Shown here piece by piece: positions 27,040 through 36,982 of a stretch of 64,000 nucleotides of DNA. The stretch covers positions 1-64,000 of the forward strand of contig JAKBBP010000001.1 of NCBI GenBank assembly GCA_021808445.1, given 5' to 3'. Origin of the DNA: Pseudomonadota bacterium (GTDB taxonomy: Bacteria; Pseudomonadota; Gammaproteobacteria; Burkholderiales; Burkholderiaceae_C). Each line of letters starts with the position of its first letter. Position 1 is the stretch's first letter. The translations under genes and the position numbers were made by a program. The notes beneath the pieces are model-generated. The model saw only the letters and a list, made by a program, of their open reading frames with translations. It had not been told where the DNA came from and searched no databases.

Positions 27040-27933
27040 GTGTCGTCCATCCGCAGCCTGCGCACCTTCCTGGCCGTCGCCCGCCTGGGCTCCTTCGCCG
27101 CGGCCGGCGCCGAGGTGGGCCTGACCGCGGCTGCCGTGGGGCTGCGCATGCGTGCGCTGGAACAGGACCTGGGCCAGGCGCTGTTCGAACGCGGCGCGCG
27201 CTCGGTGCTGCTCAACCCCGGGGGCCGGGCCATGGTCGGGCGGGTCGAGCAGATCCTGAGCGCCTACGATGCGCTGGCCGGGCAGGAGGATGACGGCAGC
27301 CTCAGCGGGACCGTGGTCGTGGGCGCGCTGGTCTCCGCCCTGATGGGAGCCTTCGCCGATGCCCTTCGCGCCGTCAAGCGCGACCACCCCCGTCTGCAGG
27401 TGAAGATCTTTGCCGGGCTGTCCAGCGACTTCGTCGCACGCGTCGAGCGCGGCGAGCTCGACGCCGCGGTGGTCACGCGCCCTCCCCAGGGGCTGCGCCC
27501 GGGGCTGCGCTGGACCGAGCTGTACACGGAGCCGATGGTGCTGATCGTGCCGCGCAAGCCGCAATTCGAACTTCCGGCCCAGGTGCTCGCCACGCTGCAG
27601 CAGGCACCGTTCATTCGCTTCGACCGTCACACCTGGACCGGCCTGCTGGTCGACGAAGTGCTGCGCCGCTGTGGCGCGCGCTCGCGTGACGAGATGGAGC
27701 TCAACTCGGTGGAGGCGATCATCGAGATCGTGCGACAGGGCTTCGGGGTGTCCATCGTGCCCCGCCTGGCCCATGTGAACTGGAGCGGTGACCGGGCGCT
27801 TCGGGTGCTGGAACTGCCGGGGGCCAGGGTGCAGCGGCGCGTCGGCCTGATCGAGCGCGCCAGCCACGCACGCAGCGGCTTCACGGAGGCGATCAAGCGC
27901 CACCCCTTCGTGCCCGTGGACGAAGCCGGCTGA
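27040..27933 (+). CDS. LysR family transcriptional regulator
   Basis: N-terminal wHTH IRSLRTFLAVARLGSFAAAGAEVGLTAAAVGLRMRALEQDLG; GTG start; divergent from the SDH/fumarase operon. Confidence 0.92.
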   Translation: MSSIRSLRTFLAVARLGSFAAAGAEVGLTAAAVGLRMRALEQDLGQALFERGARSVLLNPGGRAMVGRVEQILSAYDALAGQEDDGSLSGTVVVGALVSALMGAFADALRAVKRDHPRLQVKIFAGLSSDFVARVERGELDAAVVTRPPQGLRPGLRWTELYTEPMVLIVPRKPQFELPAQVLATLQQAPFIRFDRHTWTGLLVDEVLRRCGARSRDEMELNSVEAIIEIVRQGFGVSIVPRLAHVNWSGDRALRVLELPGARVQRRVGLIERASHARSGFTEAIKRHPFVPVDEAG

Positions 27934-27994
27934 GTTTCCCGCCGCGGCGTGGCGTGGCCCCGGGGCCGCCTTCGCCGACGAGGCCGAGCCTGGC

Positions 27995-28333
27995 TCAGCG
28001 CGCGGCGGAGCCCGCGGGCAGGGCGGCGCTGGCGGCGCCGGCCGGCACGATCATGACCTGGAAGTACCACTGCGCCGAGGCCGCACCGGGATTGGCCACC
28101 ACCGCGCGCGCCACGCCGCCGATGCGCCGGTAACCCAGGCGTTCGCAGCCGGCCACCAGCGAGGCCAGATCGGAGGGGGAGCTCGCGCGCAGGCTGACGT
28201 AGGCGTCGCGCCCCGGAGCGCTGGAGCAGCGCTGCGGGGGCTGCGCGCCCGCAGCGGAGGCTGGCAGGCCGGCCTCCGCAGGCCGGGCGCAGACGACCAC
28301 CGCCAGCAGCGCGGCGGCGGGCAACGTCCTCAT
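27995..28333 (-). CDS. Small secreted hypothetical protein
   Basis: 112 aa with N-terminal signal peptide; overlaps the start of the GntR gene. Confidence 0.5.
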   Translation of the reverse strand: MRTLPAAALLAVVVCARPAEAGLPASAAGAQPPQRCSSAPGRDAYVSLRASSPSDLASLVAGCERLGYRRIGGVARAVVANPGAASAQWYFQVMIVPAGAASAALPAGSAAR

Positions 28334-29025
28334 GCGCCTGCCGGCTCCGGCACGGCTGGCTGGCTGGCCTGCCAGTGGGCCAGCGCCGCCATCAGGTCGG
28401 CGAAGCGTTCGCCCTGCACGACCACATGGGCACGCAGAGCCTGTGCGGCCACGTCTCCCTCCCCGGCGATGATCGCGTCCACCACCGCCTGATGCTCGGA
28501 ATAGGAGGCGCCGAGCCGCCCCTTCACACGCAGCTGGAGGCGCCGGTACGGCCGCAGCCGGCGGCTCAGCGCGAGCGCCTGCTCATGCAGGAATTCGCTG
28601 TGGCTGCCCGCGTAGATCAAGTGATGGAAGCGTTCGTTGAGGTGGTAGTAGCGGTCGGCGTCGCCGTCGCTGCGCGCGGCCTCGCAGGCGCGGTGCGCGG
28701 CCAGCAATTCCACGCGTTCCTCGTCGCTCATGCGCCTCGAGGCATGGCGCCCGCACATGGCCTCGAGTTCGGCCATGACCTCGAACATCTCGATCAGGCG
28801 CCGCGCGCCGAGCTCCGCGACCGCGGCACCACGGCGGTGGCGCATGTCCACCATGCCGGTGGCGGCGAGTTGCAGCAAGGCCTCGCGCACGGGCGTGCGC
28901 GACACCTTGTATTGGCGGGCCAGTTCGACTTCGTCCAGCGGTGCACCGGGGGCCAGGGTCCCGGTGGCGATCGATTCCTCGATGCTTTCACGCAGCTGGT
29001 CGGCCAGGGAAGCATTCTTGTCCAT
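28330..29025 (-). CDS. GntR family (FadR/FCD) regulator, probable regulator of mdc operon
   Basis: ESIATGTLAPGAPLDEVELARQYKVSRTPVREALLQLAATGMV and FCD domain; divergent from mdcA. Confidence 0.88.
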   Translation of the reverse strand: MDKNASLADQLRESIEESIATGTLAPGAPLDEVELARQYKVSRTPVREALLQLAATGMVDMRHRRGAAVAELGARRLIEMFEVMAELEAMCGRHASRRMSDEERVELLAAHRACEAARSDGDADRYYHLNERFHHLIYAGSHSEFLHEQALALSRRLRPYRRLQLRVKGRLGASYSEHQAVVDAIIAGEGDVAAQALRAHVVVQGERFADLMAALAHWQASQPAVPEPAGA

Positions 29026-29119
29026 GGCCTCCATCGTAGGGCCTCGCCAGGGGGAATGCACCTGTTTCCGGGCTTCCGTACAGGAAAACCCTGGTTTTGC
29101 AATACACGTGAATCCGTGA

Positions 29120-29148
29120 AAAATACAGGAAACTAAATCTTGTATTTT
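29120..29148. promoter_or_regulatory. AAAATACA-N13-TGTATTTT dyad upstream of mdcA
   Basis: 8-bp perfect arms; direct repeat TACAGGAAA at 29079-29087 and 29124-29132. Confidence 0.5.
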
Positions 29149-29167
29149 GACGGAGTCGTTCCGATCA

Positions 29168-30834
29168 TGCCCAGCGAATCCCCAGCCACCCCTGCCGGCG
29201 AAGCCCCGCGTTGGGCGCGGCGCGCTGCCGCGAAGGCCCGGAGGCTGGGCGCGGTGGCCCACCTGGCGGATGGATGCGTCCTGCCGACCCATCAGCTGGA
29301 GCGGGCGCTGGCGCTGCTGCTGCGCCCCGGCGACCGCGTCGCCCTGGAGGGCAACAACCAGAAGCAGGCCGACTTCCTCTCGCGCAGCCTGGCGCGCCTG
29401 GATCCTGCGCAGGTCCATGACCTTCACCTGCTGATCTCCAGCATCAGCCGCCCGGAACACCTGGACCTGTTCGAGCGCGGAATCGCGCGCCGTCTGGACT
29501 TTTCCTTTGCCGGGCCCCAGAGCCTGCGCGTGGCCCAGCTCATCGAAGACGGCAGGCTCGAGGTCGGCGCGATCCACACCTACGTGGAGCTGTACGCGCG
29601 CATGCTCATCGATCTGCAGCCCGATGTCGCCCTGGTGTGCGCCGACAAGGCCGACGCGCAGGGCAACCTGTACACCGGACCGAATACCGAGGACACCCCC
29701 ACCATCGTCGAAGCCACGGCGTTTCGACAGGGCATTGTCATCGCGCAGGTCAACGAGATCTGCGGCGAGCTTCCACGCGTGGATATCCCGGGTTCCTGGG
29801 TCGATTGGGTCGTGGTGGCCGATCGGCCCTTCGCCATCGAGCCCCTCTTCACCCGGGATCCCCGGCACATCACCGACCTGCAGGTGCTCATGGGCATGAT
29901 GGCCATCCGGGGCATCTACGAGCGCTATGGCATCACGTCGCTGAACCATGGCATCGGCTTCGACACGGCGGCCATCGAGCTGCTGCTGCCCACCTACGGT
30001 GAGTCGCTGGGCCTCAAAGGCAAGATCTGTCGCAACTGGGCTCTGAACCCGCATCCCACCCTGATCCCGGCCATCGAGAGCGGCTGGGTGGAAAGCGTGC
30101 ACTGCTTCGGCAGCGAGGTGGGCATGGAGCGCTACATCGAGGCGCGTCCGGACATCTTTTTCGTGGGCCGTGACGGCAGCCTGCGCTCCAACCGCGTGCT
30201 GTGCCAGATGGCCGGGCAGTACGGGGTGGACATGTTCATCGGCTCCACCCTGCAAATGGACGGCGATGCGAATTCCTCGACCGTCACGCTGGGTCGTCTG
30301 ACCGGCTTCGGCGGCGCGCCGAACATGGGGCATGACCCGCGAGGCCGGCGCCATGCCACGCCCGCCTGGCTGCAGCTGATCACCGCGGACAGCCCGGTGG
30401 TGCGTGGCCGCAAGCTGGTGGTGCAGCTGATCGAGACCTTCCAGAGCGGAGGCGTGCCGGCGCTGGTGGAGTCCCTGGACGCCGTGGAGGTGGGCCGCCG
30501 GAGCGGCATGCCGATCGCGCCGGTGATGATCTACGGGGATGACGTCACCCACGTGGTCACCGAGGAGGGCATCGCCTATCTGTACAAGGCGCAGGGCGAG
30601 CAGGAGCGGCGCGACGCGCTGGCCGCGGTGGCCGGCGTGACACCCATCGGGCAGCGGGTGAACGCGCAGCGGGTCGAGCAGTTGCGCCAGCGCGGCCTGG
30701 TCGCCTTCGCCTCCGACCTGGGGGTCAGCCCGCTGCAGGCCCAGCGCTCCATGCTGGCCGCGCGCAGCATCGAGGACCTCGTCGCCTGGTCCGGCGGGCT
30801 GTACCAGCCTCCCGCGCGCTTTCGCAGCTGGTGA
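29168..30834 (+). CDS. mdcA: Malonate decarboxylase alpha subunit (acetyl-S-ACP:malonate ACP transferase)
   Basis: GDRVALEGNNQKQADFLSRSL, ALNPHPTLIPAIESGW; first gene of complete mdc operon. Confidence 0.92.
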
Positions 30835-31706
30835 AGGCGATGCACGCGGCGCTGCTGTCCCGGACCCTGGTGCGCACCAGCGAGCGCGCGCAGGCCGAGC
30901 ACCTGGCCGAATGCGCGGTGCAGGCGCTGCGCGAGGAGGCCCTGCTCAGCCCGAAGCCCGCGCTGGTGGATGCGCGCGGCAGCGGCGCGCACGCCGACCT
31001 GGACCTGGCGCGCATGCTGCGCTCGGCGAACTCGCTGCGCGGACCCTTCGTCGACATGGCGCTGGCCGCCTGCACGGCACGGCTCGACGGCGCGTTGCGC
31101 ACGCGCCTGGCCGCCATCGGGCGTGTGGCCGAGCAGCGCATGCTGCTGGCCACGCAGGGCAGCAACGCGCACCGCGGCGCCATCTGGGCGCTGGGCCTGC
31201 TGCTGGGCGCGCGCGCCCGCCTGGGCGCAGGCACCAGCGCGGCGCAGATCTGCGAGGCCGCCGCGTGCATCGCGCGCCACGACGATGCCGGGCAGGCGCC
31301 GAGCCCGAGCACGCACGGAGCGCGCGCCATGCGTCGCTTCGGCGTCGGCGGGGCGCGCGGCCAGGCCTGCGCGGGATTTCCGCAGGTGCTGCAGTCGGGG
31401 CTGCCGATGCTGCGTCGGCGCCTGGCCGCGGGCGCGCGCATCGAGCACGCGCGGCTGGATGCACTGCTGGCGATCATGGTCGAACTCGACGACACCTGCC
31501 TGCTCCATCGCGGAGGCGACAAGGCCCTGCAGGCGGCGCAGTCGGGCGCGCGCCGGGTTCTGGAGCTGGGCGGCGCCGGGACCCGCGAGGGGCATGCCCA
31601 ACTGCTGTGCCTGGATGCCGAACTGATGGCGCGCAAGGCCTCGCCGGGGGGGAGCGCGGACCTGCTCGCGGCGAGTCTGTTCCTGCATGCGGTGACAACG
31701 AGCTGA
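30831..31706 (+). CDS. mdcB: Triphosphoribosyl-dephospho-CoA synthase
   Basis: CitG/MdcB-like KPALVDARGSGAHADLDLARML, GSNAHRGAIWALGLL. Confidence 0.9.
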   Translation: MKAMHAALLSRTLVRTSERAQAEHLAECAVQALREEALLSPKPALVDARGSGAHADLDLARMLRSANSLRGPFVDMALAACTARLDGALRTRLAAIGRVAEQRMLLATQGSNAHRGAIWALGLLLGARARLGAGTSAAQICEAAACIARHDDAGQAPSPSTHGARAMRRFGVGGARGQACAGFPQVLQSGLPMLRRRLAAGARIEHARLDALLAIMVELDDTCLLHRGGDKALQAAQSGARRVLELGGAGTREGHAQLLCLDAELMARKASPGGSADLLAASLFLHAVTTS

Positions 31707-31729
31707 TACCCATCGATCCACGTTCCATC

Positions 31730-32020
31730 ATGGAAAACCTCGAATTCGAATTCCGGGCGGATCGCCCCGTGGCGCAGCGAGCGCATGTCGGGGTGGTCGG
31801 ATCCGGGGATCTGGAAATCCTCATGCTTCCCGCCGAGGGCGGCGCGCGAGTGCGTGTATGCACCAGCGTGGACGGCTATGGCGAAATCTGGCGCCGCGTG
31901 CTGGAGCGGTTTTTCGAACGCCATCCGGTGGCCGCGTCGCTGCAGATCCACGATTTCGGGGCCACGCCGGGGGTCGTCGCCCTGCGCCTGGAACAAGCCC
32001 TGGAGGCCTCGCGCTCATGA
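31730..32020 (+). CDS. mdcC: Malonate decarboxylase acyl carrier protein
   Basis: 97 codons, VGSGDLEILM prosthetic-group motif, operon position. Confidence 0.9.
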   Translation: MENLEFEFRADRPVAQRAHVGVVGSGDLEILMLPAEGGARVRVCTSVDGYGEIWRRVLERFFERHPVAASLQIHDFGATPGVVALRLEQALEASRS

Positions 32021-32898
32021 ATCCCGCCCAGACCGCGCCCCGGCCCTCCGTGCTGGCGCGCCAGAGTTTCATCGAGATGAGCGCGCGAGAACGTGCGCGC
32101 AGCCTGCTCGACGCCGAGGGCCGACGCGAACTGCTCGGTCCTTTCGACGGCATGCAATCGCCCTGGCTGCCCCGCCAGGGCATCGTGCCGCAGTCCGACG
32201 ACGGCGTGGTCGTGCTGCGCGGGCGCCTGGACGGACGCGAGGCCGTGGTCACCGCGTTGGAGGGGCGCTTCCAGGGCGGCAGCATCGGCGAGGTGTGCGG
32301 TGCCAAGATTGCCGCCGCGCTGGAACTGGCGCTGAGGGACTGCGAGGCCGGGCGGCCGGTGCTGCCGGTGTTGCTGCTGGAGACCGGGGGGGTGCGTCTG
32401 CAGGAGGCGAACCTGGGTCTGGCGGTGATCGCGGAAATCCAGTCGGCGGTGGTGGCGCTGCGCCGCCACGTGCCGGTGGTGGCGGTGATCGCCGGCATGG
32501 TCGGGTGCTTCGGGGGCATGTCGCTGGTGGCCGGACTGTGCTCGCACATCGTGATCACCCGACAGGCCCGTCTGGGCATGAATGGCCCCGAGGTGATCGA
32601 GCAGGAGGCCGGTGTGGAGGAACTCGATGCCGCCGACCGGCGACTGGTGTGGAGCCTGATCGGCGGCGAGCAGCGCGTGGCCACCGGCCTGGCCGACGCG
32701 CTGGTCGATGACGACGTGGCGCAGGTGCGCGAACAAGTACGAGGCTTCGCGTCGCAGGCGCCCGCCGCCGCCCGAAGCACCCGGGTGGCGACCTGGCGCG
32801 CGCGCATCGACGCGCTCGAGGCGCGCGAGGACCTGGGGCCGGGCGAGTTGCGCGCGGCCTGGAAGGCGCCGCGCCAGGCACAGGGAGACAAGGCATGA
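32017..32898 (+). CDS. mdcD: Malonate decarboxylase beta subunit
   Basis: Carboxyltransferase-like; GGSIGEVCGAKIAAALELAL, LLETGGVRLQEANLGL. Confidence 0.92.
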   Translation: MNPAQTAPRPSVLARQSFIEMSARERARSLLDAEGRRELLGPFDGMQSPWLPRQGIVPQSDDGVVVLRGRLDGREAVVTALEGRFQGGSIGEVCGAKIAAALELALRDCEAGRPVLPVLLLETGGVRLQEANLGLAVIAEIQSAVVALRRHVPVVAVIAGMVGCFGGMSLVAGLCSHIVITRQARLGMNGPEVIEQEAGVEELDAADRRLVWSLIGGEQRVATGLADALVDDDVAQVREQVRGFASQAPAAARSTRVATWRARIDALEAREDLGPGELRAAWKAPRQAQGDKA

Positions 32899-33713
32899 GC
32901 ACGCCCTTCACGCGCGGCAGGATCTGGTTCGAGCATCTGGCCGCGGGGGCCAGGCCGGTGGACGGCCTGCCTGCGTCGGTGCTGGCCGCCGACGGTACGC
33001 TCGACGGAGCCCCGGCTCGTTTTCTCGCGGTCGTGCCCGACCCGCACAGTCCTTTCGCCAGGGCCCGCCACGGCGAGGTCGGGCTGCGTGAGGCCTGGGG
33101 TCTGGCCGCGGCGGTTCGCCATGCCGTGCAGACCGACCGGGACGAGGCTCGCAGAGCCCTGGTCGCGGTCGTGGACGTACGCGGGCAGGCCTACGGCCGC
33201 CGCGAGGAAATGCTGGGGATCCACCTCGCCTGCGCCGCGGCCGTGGACGCCTATGCCAGCGCTCGCCAGGCCGGCCACAAGGTGGTCGCGTTGCTGGTGG
33301 GGGGGGCCATGTCGGGCGCCTTTCTGGCGCATGGCTACCAGGCGCACCGCCTGCTGGCTCTGGACGATCCGGGCGTGACGGTGCATGCGATGGGCCGGGA
33401 GGCCGCGGCGCGGGTGACGCGGCGCAGCCTGGCCGAGCTCGACGAAATCGCAGGCGCGCAGCCGCCGATGTCCTACCGCATCGCCGATTACGCCGGACTG
33501 GGCCTGTTGCACCGGCTGATCGGCGGGGTGGACCCGCAGGCGCCGAGTGCGCAACAACTGCAGACCGTGCGCGAGGCGCTGGTCGAGGCCCTGCGGGACA
33601 TCGGAACCGACGAACGCGACCTCTCCGTGCGTTGGACCTCGGCGAGGGCTCGCGAGGCGAGGGCGGCCTCCGTCGAGGTGCGCCGGCGCATGGCCGAGCA
33701 ATGGTCGCGCTGA
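32895..33713 (+). CDS. mdcE: Malonate decarboxylase gamma subunit
   Basis: VALLVGGAMSGAFLAHGYQAHRLLAL; operon position. Confidence 0.92.
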   Translation: MSTPFTRGRIWFEHLAAGARPVDGLPASVLAADGTLDGAPARFLAVVPDPHSPFARARHGEVGLREAWGLAAAVRHAVQTDRDEARRALVAVVDVRGQAYGRREEMLGIHLACAAAVDAYASARQAGHKVVALLVGGAMSGAFLAHGYQAHRLLALDDPGVTVHAMGREAAARVTRRSLAELDEIAGAQPPMSYRIADYAGLGLLHRLIGGVDPQAPSAQQLQTVREALVEALRDIGTDERDLSVRWTSARAREARAASVEVRRRMAEQWSR

Positions 33714-34345
33714 ACCTGGAGCGCGCTGCCCGCGTGCACGATCTGCTGCGCCTGGCCTCGCCGTGCCTGCTGCGGTGGGAGCATGGCCCCGAGCCCTGGG
33801 CCGAGGCCGCGCTCGCGGCGGCTCCCTGGGTGGTGACGCGACGTGCCCCCATGCGCGTCGGGCGCATTGCCGTGGGCGTGCGCGGCGCGCAGCGCAGCCA
33901 GAGGCTGGCAGCCTGGGTGGACGCGGACCAGGTTCAGGAGTTGCTGCGCCCGGCCGAACTGCGCCGGCGCGCAGCCGGGCTGGACCCGGAGCGCTCGGCG
34001 CTGGGACCCTTTCGCGCGCTGGACCAACTGGAGCAGGCCTGGCGCGAGGCGGGCCCGCGTGAATGGGGTCCCGCGGGCAGCGCGGGCTTCGAGCTGGCCA
34101 GTGGCTTTCCCAGCACCGGTCCGGGCAGTGATCTGGACATCGTGGTGCGCTGCCCGCGCGCCCCGTCACGCGCCCGCGCCCGCGCCTGGATGGACGCCCT
34201 GCCGCAGGACGGCCGCGCGCGCATCGACGTGCTGCTGGAGTGGCCGGCGGGCGGTGCGGCGCTCGCCGAGTTCGCCGCCGGTGGGGCCTATGTGCTGCGC
34301 CGCCCCCAGGGGGCCCTGCTGCGGCCCGCCGCGCGGAGAGCCTGA
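33701..34345 (+). CDS. mdcG: Malonate decarboxylase holo-ACP synthase (phosphoribosyl-dephospho-CoA transferase)
   Basis: VRGAQRSQRLAAWVD, GFELASGFPSTGPGSDLDIVVR nucleotidyltransferase motif. Confidence 0.9.
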   Translation: MVALNLERAARVHDLLRLASPCLLRWEHGPEPWAEAALAAAPWVVTRRAPMRVGRIAVGVRGAQRSQRLAAWVDADQVQELLRPAELRRRAAGLDPERSALGPFRALDQLEQAWREAGPREWGPAGSAGFELASGFPSTGPGSDLDIVVRCPRAPSRARARAWMDALPQDGRARIDVLLEWPAGGAALAEFAAGGAYVLRRPQGALLRPAARRA

Positions 34346-35289
34346 TGCAACTGGCCTTCCTGTTCCCGGGGCAGGGTGCGCAGTCCGAGGGCTATCTGCG
34401 GCGCCTGCCGGACCATGTCCGGGTGCGCGAGACCCTGGAAGAGGCTTCCGAGGTGCTGGGTGAGGCGGTGGAACGCTACGACCGAGAGCCCGCACTGCGC
34501 TCGACGGTAGGCGTGCAGCTGGGGCTGCTGGTCGCCGCGGTGGCACAGGCGCGGGCCCTGGCCGCGGAGGAGGTGCGACCCGATGCGGTGGCCGGTCTGT
34601 CCGTCGGGGCCTTCGGCGCCGCGGTGGTCTGCGGCAGCCTGGAGTTCGCCGACGCCCTGCGCCTGGTGCGACTGAGGGCGCGCAGCATGGAGCAGGACTT
34701 CCCGCAAGGCTACGGCATGCTGGCCGTGTCGGGTCTGCGCCAGGGGGTGCTGGAGATCCTGCTGGACGAGATCAATGCAGAGCGCGCCCAGGAGCGCGAG
34801 CGGGTGTACCTGGCCAATCTCAATGGTGAATCGCAGTTCGTCGTCGCCGGCGCGGATGCCCCACTGGGCGAGCTGCTCGGTGCGGCGCGAGCCGCGGGCG
34901 CCCGCCAGGTCGAGCGCCTGGCCGTGGCGGTGCCCTCGCATTGCCCGCTGCTGGCGCACTGCAGCGAGCAACTGGTCGAGGCCCTGCGCGGCCTGCGGCT
35001 GCGCGATGCGCAGCTGCCCTACATCGCCAACACCACGGCGCGCGCGCTGCGCGCGGCGCCCGACATCGCGCGCGATCTGGCCGAAGGGGTCATGCGCCCG
35101 GTGCGCTGGAGCGACGCCAGCCGGCTCCTGATCGAGCTGGGCGTGCAGTGCGTGATCGAAATGCCACCCGGACAGGCGTTGGGGCGCATGATCCGACAGC
35201 TCAGCTGCCGCGTGGAAGTTCTGGACAGCGAGGAATCGAGCCTGCGCTCGCTGGTCCTTCGAGCGCATCGTGCGCGAGCCCGGCAGTAG
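34345..35289 (+). CDS. mdcH: Malonyl-CoA:ACP transacylase of malonate decarboxylase
   Basis: FLFPGQGAQSEGYL, AVAGLSVGAFGAAVVCG; TGATG overlap with mdcG. Confidence 0.9.
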   Translation: MQLAFLFPGQGAQSEGYLRRLPDHVRVRETLEEASEVLGEAVERYDREPALRSTVGVQLGLLVAAVAQARALAAEEVRPDAVAGLSVGAFGAAVVCGSLEFADALRLVRLRARSMEQDFPQGYGMLAVSGLRQGVLEILLDEINAERAQERERVYLANLNGESQFVVAGADAPLGELLGAARAAGARQVERLAVAVPSHCPLLAHCSEQLVEALRGLRLRDAQLPYIANTTARALRAAPDIARDLAEGVMRPVRWSDASRLLIELGVQCVIEMPPGQALGRMIRQLSCRVEVLDSEESSLRSLVLRAHRARARQ

Positions 35290-35353
35290 CGCGACAGCAG
35301 CCGGCCAACGTTTTGACACAAGCGGGATGCACCCGCATGGAGGAGACGACACC

Positions 35354-36649
35354 ATGAATCAGATCACCCGCGATGGCGCCTTGCGACGCATGCGAACCCC
35401 CCTCAATGCGCAGCAGATCCGCGGCTTCTGGGCCGCATGGTTCGGCTGGACCCTGGACGGCATGGACTCGATCATCTACGCGCTGGTGCTGGTTCCTGCG
35501 CTGACCGAGCTGCTGCCCAAATCCGGCATCGCGCCCACGCCGGCCCATATCGGACTGGCGGGGTCCATCCTGTTCGCGCTGTTCCTGGTGGGATGGGGCC
35601 TGTCCTTCATCTGGGGCCCCATCGCCGACCGCTTCGGCCGCACCCGCGTACTGGCCGCAACCATTTTCGGCTATGCGCTGTTCACGGGCCTGGCGGCGAT
35701 GTCGCAGAATGTCTGGGAACTCGGCCTGTTCCGGCTGCTGGCTGGCATCGGCATCGGCGGCGAGTGGGCGCTGGCCGGGACCTACGTGGCCGAATCGTGG
35801 CCCGAGGATCGTCGCAAGATGGGCGCGGGCTTCCTGCAGACCGGCTACTACGCGGGATTCTTCATCGCCGCGGCGCTGAACTTCACGGTCGGCGCGCACT
35901 ACGGCTGGCGCGCCATGTTCCTGTGCGGCCTGTTCCCGGTGGTGGTGTCGATCTACACCATGCTCAAGGTGGGCGAGCCCGAGAAGTGGCAGCACGCCGG
36001 GTCGCCGACCCGCCGCAGCCCTCTGTCGGAGATCTTCAGCGCCCAGTATCGGCGCCGCACCCTGGTCAATGCGACGCTGCTGACGGTGGCCATCATCGGC
36101 CTGTGGGCTGGCGCGGTCTATGAGCCCGCGGCCATCATCCAGCTCGCGCTCAAGCAGGGCATGAGCCACCTGCAGGCCGTGCACATGGCCTCGATCGGAA
36201 CCGGCATCCTGTCCATCGGCACCATCCTGGGCTGCCTGGCGCTTCCGCCGCTGGCCGAGCGCTTCGGGCGAAAGAGCACGCTGGCACTGTACTTCCTGGG
36301 CATGGCCGTGTGCATCGTGGTGAGCTTCGGCTGGGCCTTCTACGTGCCCGACGGCCTGCAACTGTTCATCGGCACGCTGTTCTTCCTGGGCTTTTTCGGG
36401 GGCAATTTCGCGATGTTCAGCCTGTGGCTGCCCGAGCAGTACGAAACCCGGGTGCGCGCCACGGCGTTCGCCTTCAACACGTCGATCGGGCGTTTCCTCG
36501 GCGCGGTGGTGAATTTCATCCTTGCCGCCGGGGTCGCGCACATGGGCACGCTGGGGACTCCCGTCGCGTGGACCGCAGTGGCCTTCATCGCGGGCCTGCT
36601 GGTGATCCCCTTCGCGCTGGAGACCCGCGGCGACGTGCTGCCCTCCTGA
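35354..36649 (+). CDS. MFS transporter (SHS/AAHS-like), candidate malonate transporter
   Basis: 12-TM pattern, PIADRFGRTRVL, GIGGEWALAGTYVAESWP. Confidence 0.85.
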   Translation: MNQITRDGALRRMRTPLNAQQIRGFWAAWFGWTLDGMDSIIYALVLVPALTELLPKSGIAPTPAHIGLAGSILFALFLVGWGLSFIWGPIADRFGRTRVLAATIFGYALFTGLAAMSQNVWELGLFRLLAGIGIGGEWALAGTYVAESWPEDRRKMGAGFLQTGYYAGFFIAAALNFTVGAHYGWRAMFLCGLFPVVVSIYTMLKVGEPEKWQHAGSPTRRSPLSEIFSAQYRRRTLVNATLLTVAIIGLWAGAVYEPAAIIQLALKQGMSHLQAVHMASIGTGILSIGTILGCLALPPLAERFGRKSTLALYFLGMAVCIVVSFGWAFYVPDGLQLFIGTLFFLGFFGGNFAMFSLWLPEQYETRVRATAFAFNTSIGRFLGAVVNFILAAGVAHMGTLGTPVAWTAVAFIAGLLVIPFALETRGDVLPS

Positions 36650-36660
36650 TCCCGGACGGA

Positions 36661-36963
36661 TCAGCCGGCCGGCCAGCCCAGCAGTTCGGCCAGGCGCGTG
36701 CTCACCCACCGTGCCTCGGCCGCGTCCACGCCGGCCGAGGCGTCGTCCAGGCCGCGGCCCATGCGCTCGAGGACGTCGGCCGGGGTGATGCCCAGGTCGG
36801 CGCGGATCTCGGTGGCGCGCTGGGCCAGCAGCTGGGCCAGGTCTTCGCAGTACTCGTAGCGCTCGGTGATGTGCGCGCGCGAAGCCCTGGGCTTGATGCG
36901 CCCCGGCTCCAGGTACAGCGCGACGAAGGAAGCCGGTACCTGGATCTGCGATTCCTCGTCCAT
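36661..36963 (-). CDS. Conserved hypothetical protein
   Basis: MDEESQIQVPASFVALYLEPGRIKPRASRAHITERYEYCEDLAQLL. Confidence 0.65.
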   Translation of the reverse strand: MDEESQIQVPASFVALYLEPGRIKPRASRAHITERYEYCEDLAQLLAQRATEIRADLGITPADVLERMGRGLDDASAGVDAAEARWVSTRLAELLGWPAG

Positions 36964-36982
36964 GGCGCTGGGATCCTCGGGC

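Noticed and set aside
31821-34169. 782-aa minus-strand ORF
   Set aside because: Antisense to mdcCDEG, which are confidently assigned.
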